Made by a program: the position numbers and the translations under genes. The notes under the pieces are model-generated. The model had not been told where the DNA came from. It saw only the letters and a program-made list of their open reading frames with translations, and did not search any database. Below, piece by piece: positions 26,159 to 34,662 of a stretch of DNA of 64,000 nt; position 1 is the first letter of the stretch; each line of letters opens with the position of its first letter. The stretch spans positions 930,001 through 994,000 of the forward strand of contig NZ_JYBP01000003.1 in assembly GCF_000948285.1 (NCBI RefSeq), written 5' to 3'. Source of the DNA: Geobacillus kaustophilus (GTDB lineage: Bacteria > Bacillota > Bacilli > Bacillales > Anoxybacillaceae).

Positions 26159-26286
26159 GCGAATTTTCCTCCAATGGTTTGGTTTGGTCACCTTTACCAT
26201 ACAGGAAAATTCGCATTTTTTGTACCCTCTATTTTCGCTATGCACACCGATCTTAAATCATCAAGTACAACTTGTGGTGAAGAGCC
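24952..26286 (-). mobile_element. ISL3-family insertion sequence, 1335 bp
   Basis: Terminal inverted repeats: left GGTTCATCACCAAAAGATGT, right (complement) GGCTCTTCACCACAAGTTGT, both followed by ACTTG. The same ends bound the 153-bp MITE at 34748-34900. The 8 bases outside the two ends (ATTTACTT and AAAGCGTA) do not match, so no target duplication remains; this fits an adjacent deletion. Confidence 0.85.
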
Positions 26287-26403
26287 AAAGCGTACCAAAA
26301 CGGCCATATTGTGTACTTGGATCCAAATTATTGGTACCTCTCGGGCGGCGGATTGACGTCGGTGTCGGAAATGATCAAACAAGTGGGACAAGGGCTTGAA
26401 TGA
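26287..26403 (+). pseudogene. C-terminal remnant of a siderophore-binding lipoprotein
   Basis: Directly after the ISL3 end one frame reads KAYQNGHIVYLDPNYWYLSG then GGLTSVSEMIKQVGQGLE and stops. LDPNYWYLSGGGL followed by SVSEMI is the characteristic end of Peripla_BP_2 siderophore-binding proteins of the FatB/YclQ type. Only the last 38 residues remain; the rest of the gene and any permease genes are gone from this side. A terminator follows. Confidence 0.75.
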
Positions 26404-26407
26404 TGGA

Positions 26408-26433
26408 CAGGCGGGCTTAGACAGCCCCGCCTG
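26408..26433. terminator. Hairpin after the siderophore-binding remnant
   Basis: CAGGCGGG pairs with CCCGCCTG across a 10-base loop, followed by CTTTAT. It separates the remnant from the convergent coiled-coil gene. Confidence 0.55.
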
Positions 26434-26441
26434 CTTTATCA

Positions 26442-27128
26442 TCATAAAATGACCTGTTTAATTTTGTAGATTTCCCGTTCGTGTTCAATGGCTTTGTTTG
26501 AGAGGAAGGTGATGTCAAGCTTCACGTTGTTCAGCTGCTCGGTGAATGATTGGGCATGGGCATCAACCTTTTTCTCTAAGGAGTCGAGTCTTTGGTGGAT
26601 GGAAGAGACTTCACCGTGAAGTTTATGCACGTCCATTGCGAGGGCTTCCAGTGCGGCATCGGTTTCGTCTTGGCGGTGAAGAAGAGCAGACATCAGGTCA
26701 TACAGCTCTTTTTGACCGGCTTTGATATGCGCTTGTTCTTCTTCTAACCGCTTTTGGCCTTGAAGGAGAGCTTGCTGGATCCGACGGAATTCTTCCTGTT
26801 CTTTTCGAATTTCTCGTTGTTCTCTTCGGATTTCCTGCTGCTCTTTCCGCATTTCCTGTTGTTCTCTTCGAATTTCCTGCTGTTCTTTTCTTATTTCTTG
26901 TTGTTCTCTTCGGATTTCCTGCTGCTCTTTCCGTATTTCCTGTTGTTCTCTTCGAATTTCCTGCTGTTCTTTTCTTATTTCTTGTTGTTCTCTTCGAATT
27001 TCCTGCTGCTCTTTCCGAATCTCCTGTTGTTCCGCTTCCAACCGCTTATGGCTTTCGACGAGGAGATGCAGCGTATCTTCGATATGGCCGAGTCGGTCGA
27101 ACAACTGCAAAAAAATCTCTTCGCTCAT
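26442..27128 (-). CDS. Heptad-repeat coiled-coil protein, paralogue 2
   Basis: A 228-residue protein starting MSEEIFLQLFDRLGHIEDTL; AAAGAGGTG lies 6 bases upstream, so 27128 is preferred over 27170. Residues 33-116 are twelve consecutive heptads of the form EQQEIRK or EQQEIRR, mostly alternating K and R. A further coiled segment follows (QGQKRLEEEQAHIKAGQKEL, DVHKLHGEVSSIHQRLDSLE). The C-terminus (KLDITFLSNKAIEHEREIYK) has the same pattern as the proteins at 5746-6147 and 50550-51107. No membrane segment or catalytic motif is seen. Function unknown; the repeat number is likely to vary between strains. Confidence 0.8.
   Translation of the reverse strand: MSEEIFLQLFDRLGHIEDTLHLLVESHKRLEAEQQEIRKEQQEIRREQQEIRKEQQEIRREQQEIRKEQQEIRREQQEIRKEQQEIRREQQEMRKEQQEIRREQREIRKEQEEFRRIQQALLQGQKRLEEEQAHIKAGQKELYDLMSALLHRQDETDAALEALAMDVHKLHGEVSSIHQRLDSLEKKVDAHAQSFTEQLNNVKLDITFLSNKAIEHEREIYKIKQVIL
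26781..27032 (-). repeat. Tandem 21-bp coding repeats (42-bp higher order)
   Basis: Twelve head-to-tail 21-bp units inside the coiled-coil gene. Units alternate between two versions, giving a 42-bp period, and one block of about 84 bases is almost exactly repeated, which points to recent slippage or unequal crossing over. The repeats carry no spacers, so they are not CRISPR. Confidence 0.85.
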
Positions 27129-27282
27129 TTTGGCACCTCTTTCATCCTCATTTCTTTCATTATAGCACATATGTTCTTGTCAAACAAGCAGGAATGGTGT
27201 ATATAGGAAAGCGGTTAAACATATGATACAATGAATGGACAAAGCGGCCAAGATCTTTTTTAGAAAGAAAGGAATCGGGATT

Positions 27283-29973
27283 ATGCTCTACGTTTCTCCT
27301 GCGAAAATCGCAAGCTATTTTTACCATGAATGCGAGCGGAATTTTTACTTTCAGTCATTGGCGAAAGAACAGCGCGGCGAGCTCGATGTGCCCAAAGAGC
27401 TGTTTGAGCGGCCTAGCGTTCATAAGAGTGTGTTGCTCCGCGGAGTTGAGTGGGAAGAGGAAGTGATTTCGACACATTTGGCCGGCCAGGTGAAAATGGG
27501 GAAGCGATTGCCAGGCATGCCGCTTTCCCACTGCTTTTTGGATGGCGTGGAGACGATCCAAGAGCTGAAACGGCCGAGCAAACGCTACTTGTATCAACCG
27601 ACGTTGATCGCGCCGCCTCGCTTTTATGAACGGTACGGGTTGGATCCACACGTGATCCGGTTTGCGGCGTGCCGTCCGGATTTGATTGAGTGCAGATCGG
27701 AACAAGACGGCTTTGCGTTTCGGATCATCGACATCAAATCATCAGATGTATTGAAACTTTCCCACCGCGTGCAAACGGCGTTGTATGCGTTAATCTTGTC
27801 TTTGATTTTAGAGGAGCACGGCATTGCGGGCAACGTTGATTTGCGCGAAGCGGGCGTATGGATGTACGGGGCAGGGCAGCCGCGAGCAGCTGATATCAGT
27901 CAACTGCTTCCGTATATCGAACAGTTTTTAACTAGCGAATTGACAGCGCTGGCCACAAAACAGGCGGACGAGTTGTTTTGGCACTTCGATTACCGTTGCG
28001 AATGGTGCCCGTTTTACGATTATTGTTTAGACAAAGCGCGGCAACAGAAGCACATTTCCCTCGTTCCGTACTTATCGAGCCACGCGTCCCGCTTTATCCG
28101 TGAGCGGCAGCTGCCCGAGACGATCGGCGAGTTTCGCCAATTTCTTGAACGTCAAGAAAACAGGCATGTGCTGAAACAAAACGCTGGGCTGGCGCGCCAA
28201 CTTCGACGACTTGAAGCGCAGCTTGAGGCCATCGCACAAGAAAAAGTCGTTCCGTATGATCGTGCGGTGACACATATGCCTATATGGGAAGACATCCGTC
28301 TTATTCTCACCGCGCAACGCGATCCGTTGACGGGCAAGATCGCGGCGGCATCGTTGTACCGCGTCGGTGGGGCAGATGTGTTTGGAACAGGATCGGAAAT
28401 GCATCATGTTATCGCCGGTTCGTTCGAGGAATGCGACGCGGTCGGCCGGAATTTTGCCGATGCGCTTGATCGTCTGCTTCATATGGTGCACGATTACAAC
28501 CGAGCGCGAGAGTGGCGGGCGCAAAAGTCCGTGCAGGCGTATGTCGCCGACAACTACGAATGGGACAATGTGCAGCAGCTGCTTCAAGAGCTTTTGTTCG
28601 ATCCAGAATATAACGAAAAAGCGGTTCGGCTGCTGTCTTATTTTCATAGCAGTGTGTTATCAAGCGCCAGCGATCATCCGTGCGAAATGGTTCCGCTTCC
28701 TGTCGTTGTCCTGACAACCGCAGCGAGCCAGTTGTTCGCCTTGCCCGTGCATGTCGCTTACCGTCTTGAAGACTTGTCGCGATATATTGCGGCCTACAAT
28801 GACTCGCCGTTTCTGTACTCGGCGAGTGAGCGTTTTTCGTTTCGTTTGACGAACGCCATGAAAATGGACGTGCTGCACGACGCATGGCAAACAGGGGACG
28901 AGGAGAAAAGAAAAGCGGTCGAGAAGGAACTGAGCCGGCGCCTTTGGGCGGCGAGCAGCGTCATTCAAGGCATCCGCGCGTGGGTTGCCAACGTCCATCC
29001 TCCTCCGCTTGTCGTTTGGCCGGAAAAATTCCGTTTTCCCTCTTCGGCGGATTACCGCGATCCGCTTGTGTCCAAGTTGGCGTTTATGGCGCGCTACGAG
29101 GCGCTATTAAACTACTTGGATATTCGCCAAAGCCGCCTGCTCCCGCTTCCGGAGCGGCTTGAGAACGGAGTGACGCTTCATGTCACGTACCTTGGCGGCG
29201 ATCGGTTCCGATTGAACAACCACCAGGCGCTGGAAACGATCGATCAGAAGGCGGGCTGGCTTTTGACGGAGTGCAATGAGGAAGGGGAAAAGGCGCAGCA
29301 GACGTTTCCTGATATCAAATACGCAGGCGACTGGTCAGCGCCAAAAGGGGCCAACTTGTACTTTACCCGCATTCGCGCCATTCATGATCATGGCAAAAAG
29401 GTTGAACTCGAGCTCGAGTTGCCCAAATGGCTCGACCGTTTCCCGCTTGTGGAAGGAGAGGAGTATTGGCTGTCGCTCCGGCATGCTGATTTCACTATGC
29501 CGCGCGTCTTGCGGGCGTTGCAACAGTTGGATCAGGAAAATCACCGCATTCTTAGTTTGATTCGCGACCCGGCTCGCTACCGGAAAACGTTTCGGCCAAA
29601 CTGGGATGTAGATGAAGTGAAGATGCTTCTCCGCCAAAGCGGACTGACAAAAAGCCAGCGTCAGGCATTTCTCCACTTTCTCCACCATACGTTGACGCTC
29701 GTCTGGGGGCCGCCTGGCACTGGGAAAACGCACTTTATCGCTGCTGCCCTTCAGTTGCTTATGACGATTTATGAGAAGCGGGGGCGGGGGCTCGCTATTC
29801 TTGTTTCTGGCTTCACCCACGCGGCGATTGAAAACTGCCTGCGTAAAATTCAGGAGCTTGTGCCGCGGCGCCGTGTCCACATTGCCAAGCTCGGCGAGAT
29901 TCAGACGGAAAAGTTCCATGGGCAACGTTTTGCCCTCCACCCGGGCATGAAAATCCCCCTTTTCTTCCCATAA
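27283..29973 (+). pseudogene. RecB-like nuclease / SF1 helicase, 5' part, interrupted by IS110
   Basis: 896 codons from MLYVSPAKIASYFYHECERN (GAAAGGA upstream) to a premature stop inside the IS110 end. The N-terminal third is a PD-(D/E)XK nuclease: RFAACRPDLIECRS, IIDIKSSDVLKLSHRVQTAL near 165, and a Cys cluster CEWCPFYDYC near 250 that may hold Fe-S. The helicase starts near 800 with TKSQRQAFL and Walker A VWGPPGTGKTHFIAA. The remaining motifs (Walker B, III-VI) lie after the IS at 31412-32608. The whole resembles Dna2-like nuclease-helicases, some of which occur in defence islands. As it stands the ATPase core is split, so the protein is most likely inactive. Confidence 0.8.
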
Positions 29974-29989
29974 TGAAGAGTAGGCGCAA

Positions 29990-30165
29990 ACAGTTCAATA
30001 GGACGTTATACTTAATGGTGGCTTGGACCCTGTACGGAAAAGCGTTCGAATCCACTGGGTGCACCACCCATTGTCCGCCCTTTCCCGATGCGGAGGAAAG
30101 GTGACGACGAACGGAAAACTGCCGCATTTCTCCCGTGGATTCGCTGTTTGCGCACTCGATCATCG
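29990..30165 (+). ncRNA. Candidate IS110 bridge-RNA region
   Basis: The long noncoding left part of IS110-group elements is known to encode a structured bridge RNA that guides the recombinase. This stretch has no gene and contains hairpin-forming blocks (GGGTG with CACCC near 30057-30070; GCGGAGGAAAGG region). I infer position only; the loops have not been folded. Confidence 0.35.
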
Positions 30166-30183
30166 AACAGGAGGATTTTCATC

Positions 30184-31320
30184 ATGGATGTCATCTATCC
30201 TCGCTGCGCAGGATTGGATGTTCATGCCGAAACCATCGTCGCCTGTGCGCTATGGGAAGAAGATGGACACATTCAAAAGGACATTCAAACCTTCTCCACG
30301 TTCTCGAAGGGACTTGGCGACCTGCTGGAGTGGCTCGAAGAACATGGCGTCACCCATGTCGCCATGGAATCCACCGGCGTGTATTGGAAACCGGTCTTCG
30401 CCTTCCTCGAGGGCTATGTCGACTTGACACTGGCCAATCCGCAACGGATCAAAAATGTCCCGGGAAGAAAAACCGATGTCTCTGACGCCGAGTGGATCGC
30501 CAAGCTGCTCCGCCATGGACTCGTTGAAAAAAGTTTCGTCCCCCCCGCGGATATTCGCGAATTGCGGGATTTTACCCGCCTCCGCAAAAAGTGGGTCGGA
30601 CAGTTGAGTTCGGAGAAAAACCGGATTCAAAAAGTGCTCGAGTCTTCCAATGTCAAACTCGGCTCGGTCCTCTCCGATCTCTTCGGCGTTTCCGGAAAAG
30701 ACATCCTTGCCCGGCTGCTGGAGAAGGGATACGTGGACAAGGACGAGCTGGATCAATGCCTGCGCGGAAGGCTCAAAAAGAAAAAGCAAGCGGTGTACGA
30801 TTCGCTGCTGGGCACCTTGACCGAACACGAGCTCCGTCTCCTTCGCCTCTTGTGGAAACACGTTGAGGAATTGGAGCGGTTCATCGAAGAAGTCGACCAG
30901 CACATCGACCGCCTGCTCGAGCCGTATCGTGAGGAAGTCGAATTGCTGATGACCATGCCCGGAGTGAAAAAACAAACCGCCGCCGTCATCATCGCGGAGA
31001 TGGGAACCGACATGAGCGTCTTTGAAACGCCGGAACGGGCGGCTTCATGGACGGGTTTGTCCCCCGGCAACCATGAAAGCGCCGGAAAGCGAAAGAGCAC
31101 GCGCACGACAAAAGGCAATCCCCATCTCCGATCGGCGTTATGCGAGGCGGCATGGTCAGCAGCTCGATCTAAGACGCATCCCTTGTCCCGAAAGTTTTGG
31201 TCGTTGGCGGCCCGGTGCGGGAAGAAAAAAGCCCTCATCGCCATTGCTCGGCGGATGTTGGTGATCATCTTTTGCATGATCTCCCGCAAAGAGCCGTTCC
31301 GCCAACCACAACTTATTTAG
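30184..31320 (+). CDS. IS110-family transposase/recombinase (DEDD)
   Basis: A 378-residue recombinase. The start at 30184 follows AGGAGG; the frame is open to 30088 without a site. RuvC-like DEDD motifs: Asp12 in GLDVHAETIVACAL, Glu in VAMESTGVYWKPV near 58, and two Asp in RKTDVSDAEWIAKLL near 100. The C-terminal Tnp domain has MPGVKKQTAAVIIAEMG near 260 and the serine-containing SWTGLSPGNHESAGKRKS near 290 that supplies the proposed catalytic Ser. The frame is intact. Members of this group are guided by the bridge RNA encoded in the element's noncoding end. Confidence 0.92.
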   Translation: MDVIYPRCAGLDVHAETIVACALWEEDGHIQKDIQTFSTFSKGLGDLLEWLEEHGVTHVAMESTGVYWKPVFAFLEGYVDLTLANPQRIKNVPGRKTDVSDAEWIAKLLRHGLVEKSFVPPADIRELRDFTRLRKKWVGQLSSEKNRIQKVLESSNVKLGSVLSDLFGVSGKDILARLLEKGYVDKDELDQCLRGRLKKKKQAVYDSLLGTLTEHELRLLRLLWKHVEELERFIEEVDQHIDRLLEPYREEVELLMTMPGVKKQTAAVIIAEMGTDMSVFETPERAASWTGLSPGNHESAGKRKSTRTTKGNPHLRSALCEAAWSAARSKTHPLSRKFWSLAARCGKKKALIAIARRMLVIIFCMISRKEPFRQPQLI

Positions 31321-31411
31321 TCTAGCCAAAAGGCAGACAGGTTATACGAGATGCCTAAAATCGGGCACCTCTGCTTTCCTATTGCCTTTTTTGGCCATTT
31401 TCAGTATACCC

Positions 31412-32608
31412 GCACGGATCAGGAGCGTATACCGCACTCACCAAGTGGTGGGGATTTTCACGGAAAAAGCAAAAGGGATGGCCGAAGTGGCGGATCGCGA
31501 ACTTTCTGACTGGCTCAGCAACGGCGGCCATCGGGTGCTTGGCGCTACGCTGTACAGCATTCAAAAGGCGTACGAAAAAGGATATATAAATGAAGAGTTT
31601 GATGTCGTCGTCCTTGATGAAGCGTCGCAAATTCGCGTTGCCGATTCATTGTTGGCGTTGAGCCACGTCAAAAAAGCAGGCCGTCTGCTCATCGTCGGCG
31701 ATCACTTCCAACTGCCGCCAATTATTCAAGGGACGTATGCGGTCACCGAAGGGGAGCCGCCCTTGTTCGACTCGATTTTCCGCCTGCTGTTTGACGCCGA
31801 TGCCGAGAAGCGATTCACCTGCCAATTGACGGACAATTTCCGCATGAATGAAGCGCTTTGCCGCTACCCGGCCGAGCGGATTTACGGGTCGGACTATACG
31901 GCGTTCAATAAGCGTATTGCTTCTCAAACGTTGGCGCTTGCCGCCGCACGTTCTGCCGATGAATGGGTGGAAGCGGCGCTTGACCCCGATTATCCGCTTG
32001 TTGTTTGCGTTTACGACGGTGCATACGGCACGCAGGAAAACGAGGCGGAAGCGCGCTGGGTGGCGAGCATCACGAAAGTGCTTCGGGAGCGTCTGCTTGA
32101 TGACAATGGACAACGGTATGATGATACATCAGACGGCGATCAAGCGTTTTGGCGCCATGGACTGTTTATCATTTCGCCGCATCGCGCCCAAATCCGCGCC
32201 ATTCGCCGCGAGCTTGAACGCCAAGGGCTGCGTCCGCCGTTTTTTGTCGACACGGTCGATAAAATGCAAGGACAGGAGGCGGAAGCCGTGATCATCAGCT
32301 ATGGAGTCGCTGATCCTGAACTGGCCATGATGGAAGAGGAGTTTATCTACAGCTTGAACCGCCTCAACGTCTCGCTCACACGGGCGCGGAAAAAGGCGAT
32401 CATCTTCCTCTCGCGCCAACTCATGTCGCCGTCGCTTCAAGTGATCGGCAACGAGGAATACCATGAAGGAGTGAACTTTATGCTTAGGCTAGAAAACTAT
32501 GCTTCACGGCATGGGAAAGCCCAAACGTTCGTTGTCGACGGCGCCGCGCTGCGAATGTACCGGGTCGGCTGTCCTAAGCCTGAAGAGGTGGATCATCCAT
32601 CTCTCTGA
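31412..32608 (+). pseudogene. RecB-like nuclease / SF1 helicase, 3' part
   Basis: Second part of the gene split by IS110. In frame it has VLGATLYSIQKAYEKGYINE (near 31533), Walker B VVLDEASQIRVADSLL (31609), motif III LLIVGDHFQLPPI (31689), the DNFRMNEALCRYPAERIYGS region (31831), motif V VDTVDKMQGQEAEAVIISYG (32248) and motif VI NRLNVSLTRARKKAIIFLSR (32356). These are clear UPF1/Dna2-type superfamily 1B helicase motifs. It ends with GCPKPEEVDHPSL. Without Walker A it cannot hydrolyse ATP alone. Confidence 0.8.
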
Positions 32609-32868
32609 AAATCGCATAAGCGTGCGCCATCCGCCATGCCGCCTTCTCCATTTCGTTGGCCGGTTCTCGGTGCGGAGTGCAACCGTGCACGGTCCGAAAA
32701 CGGTCAAAAAACAGGGGAGGTGTGCATGACGGTTTTTCTTTCGGTAGCAGAAATATTGTGTTGATATACCAATGGTTTGGACGATTGACGATTTTAGTCA
32801 CTTGTACAAGTTAACATAAACACATTTTATTTTTTTTGTGGGGTGGAAGGGGTGTGCAAAAATGCTCG
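32609..32868. other. Spacer between the helicase remnant and the methyltransferase
   Basis: 260 bases with no convincing gene; several short frames exist but none has a ribosome site or recognisable product. ACTTGTACAAGT (32800-32811) is a perfect 12-base palindrome. Low-complexity A/T runs follow. Confidence 0.45.
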
Positions 32869-32897
32869 TTGCAACCTTAGAAAGTCAATGGTAAAAT
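32869..32897 (+). promoter_or_regulatory. Predicted promoter of the methyltransferase gene
   Basis: TTGCAA, a 17-base spacer and TAAAAT. Transcription would start near 32904 and give a leader of about 190 bases that contains the hairpin at 32945-32973. Confidence 0.5.
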
Positions 32898-32944
32898 GAA
32901 GGTGCTCTTGAAATAAGGGAGGCCTCGTTTTAGAGGATTTCGTT

Positions 32945-32980
32945 CCCCCGCTTTCTTTTGCAGAAGGCGGGGGTGTTTTT
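32945..32980 (+). terminator. Terminator-like hairpin in the methyltransferase leader
   Basis: CCCCCGCTTTC pairs with GAAGGCGGGGG across a 7-base loop and is followed by TGTTTTT. It lies between the promoter and the gene, so it may attenuate expression, or mark the end of an older transcript. Confidence 0.6.
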
Positions 32981-33092
32981 ATGGAAGAAGGAAGGAAACC
33001 GCCGCGCCCTGGCGAAATAATGGAAATAAGATTCGAGGACAAGCAGTCCCGCGCTACGGATCGAGCGGCGCGGGAGGAGAGGGGAGCGTGCC

Positions 33093-34532
33093 ATGGCAAA
33101 CGTCGGTGGGAGAAGGAAACAGGTGGCGGATGCAAGGCTTGAAGCGGTAAAGAAGCTCTTTCCTGAAGCGGTGGTGGACGGGGACATCGATTGGGATCGG
33201 CTGCGGAAGGAACTCGGCTGTGGGGGGCGGGAAGAATCGTATGAGTTCACATGGCCGGGGAAGACGGAGGCGAAGCGGTTGGCCGAGACACCCCCTAGAG
33301 GAGTGCTGCGCCTGGATCGGGCGGCGAGCAAGTGGTGGGAGACGACAACCAATTGGTACATTGAAGGAGATAATTTGGAAGTGTTGAAGCTCTTGGGCTC
33401 GTCTCACGAAGGAAAAGTGCAAATGATTTACATCGACCCGCCTTACAACACTGGAAAAGTGCTGATGTACAAAGACCATTGGCGCCAAAAGAAGAACGCC
33501 TCAGTTCGGGGGCAGGAGGCGGAGGAAGCGCACGCTCATGCCGGCTGGCTCAATATGATGTATCCGCGCCTTTGGGTGGCGAGAACGCTGTTGGCCGAGA
33601 CGGGGGCGATCTTTATTTCCATTGATGATACGGAGCAGGCGAATTTGAAAAAAATGTGCGATGAAATTTTTGGCGAGCGGAACTTTGTCGCAACGTTCAT
33701 TTGGCAGCGGGCGTTTTCGCCCGTGAATATGAACAAGTTCGCCTCGCGCAACCATGACTTCATCCTGTGTTATGCGAAAAATATCGACCGTTTAGCTTGG
33801 TACGGCTTGCAGCGCCATCCGGAAGCGGACGGGAGGTATGCCAATCCGGATAATGATCCGCGGGGGCCATGGACGTCAGGCGATTTGTCGGTAGGCCCGC
33901 CGATTCCGGAAAAGATTTATGACATCGTGACGCCAGGAGGCCGAGTTGTTTCACCGCCCAATGGGTATTGCTGGCGGGTGACGAAAGAGCGCTTCGCTGA
34001 ACTGATGGCGGACAACCGCATTTGGTTTGGCAAAGACGGCAATGGAGTGCCGCGCTTGAAGCGGTTTTTAAGCGAAGTGAAGCCGACCGTGACGCCGCTT
34101 ACGATTTGGACGCATGACGAAGTATCCCATTCGCAAGAAGCGAAAAAAGAGTTGAAGGAGCTGTTCGATGGGCTGGCGGTCATGGATTACCCGAAGCCGG
34201 TGAAGCTCATTCAGCGGATGGTGGCGTTGACAACGAGGGACGACGATCTCATCCTCGACTTTTTTTCCGGCTCGGCGACAACAGCCCATGCGGTGATGCA
34301 GCAAAACGCCGAAGACGGCGGGCGGCGGTCGTTTATGATGGTGCAGCTTCCTGAGCGGCTTGCAAAAACGTCAGCGGCGTATCGGGCAGGGTTTCGGACA
34401 ATTTGCGACATTGGCCGCGAGCGCATTCGCCGTTCGGGGGAGAAAATCGTCCGTGAAACGGGGAAGACGGAGCTTGATATTGGATTTAAAGTGTTTCGGC
34501 TTGAGCTGAAAACAAAAGGGCCCGTTCGCTGA
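33093..34532 (+). CDS. Type III-like DNA methyltransferase (Mod), orphan and probably 3'-truncated
   Basis: An adenine-N6 DNA methyltransferase of the beta class with 479 residues. Motif order is IV then I: MIYIDPPYNTGKVL near 115 (DPPY catalytic), GWLNMMYPRLWVARTLLAET and IFISIDDTEQANLKKMCDEI as in Mod subunits, then motif I LDFFSGSATTAHAVMQQNAE near 390. TDIGFKVF-like DIGFKVFRLELK is reached at the very end; in typical Mod proteins about 100-150 further residues follow, so the C-terminus looks cut. No Res endonuclease gene is nearby. GGGGAG precedes ATG 33093. It may methylate without restriction, or be non-functional. Position next to a nuclease-helicase suggests a decayed defence locus. 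Confidence 0.82.
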   Translation: MANVGGRRKQVADARLEAVKKLFPEAVVDGDIDWDRLRKELGCGGREESYEFTWPGKTEAKRLAETPPRGVLRLDRAASKWWETTTNWYIEGDNLEVLKLLGSSHEGKVQMIYIDPPYNTGKVLMYKDHWRQKKNASVRGQEAEEAHAHAGWLNMMYPRLWVARTLLAETGAIFISIDDTEQANLKKMCDEIFGERNFVATFIWQRAFSPVNMNKFASRNHDFILCYAKNIDRLAWYGLQRHPEADGRYANPDNDPRGPWTSGDLSVGPPIPEKIYDIVTPGGRVVSPPNGYCWRVTKERFAELMADNRIWFGKDGNGVPRLKRFLSEVKPTVTPLTIWTHDEVSHSQEAKKELKELFDGLAVMDYPKPVKLIQRMVALTTRDDDLILDFFSGSATTAHAVMQQNAEDGGRRSFMMVQLPERLAKTSAAYRAGFRTICDIGRERIRRSGEKIVRETGKTELDIGFKVFRLELKTKGPVR

Positions 34533-34541
34533 ACGAACGGG
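34521..34541 (+). terminator. Hairpin overlapping the methyltransferase stop
   Basis: CCCGTTCG pairs with CGAACGGG; the TGA stop codon lies in the loop. It marks the point where the Mod-like homology ends. Confidence 0.5.
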
Positions 34542-34662
34542 TTGGTTCTCGCTAAAGTTTAGGAGAGGCGTTTCCGCCTTGACTTCGGCTGCGGTCATGA
34601 TGGCGTGTTTTCTTGCTGAAATGTATGCGATTGCCCGGTGGCAACTGCTTCGGAGCTGTTGA

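Larger units (their letters stand above)
29945..31411 (+). mobile_element. IS110-family insertion sequence (ends approximate)
   Basis: It carries one DEDD transposase gene and interrupts the nuclease-helicase frame. The ends are placed only from where helicase-like coding is lost and regained. IS110 elements lack obvious inverted repeats, and I could not find a join that restores the helicase frame, so the boundaries may be off by tens of bases, or a small deletion accompanied insertion. About 200 noncoding bases lie upstream of the transposase. Confidence 0.7.

Noticed and set aside
24944-26294. Target-site duplication for the ISL3 element
   Set aside because: The 8 bases on each side (ATTTACTT and AAAGCGTA) do not match, unlike the related MITE.
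26781-27032. CRISPR-like array
   Set aside because: Units are contiguous 21-bp coding repeats without spacers and keep one reading frame.
32981-33145. Short frame right after the leader hairpin, overlapping the methyltransferase start
   Set aside because: No ribosome site, directly abuts the T run of the hairpin, and no recognisable product.
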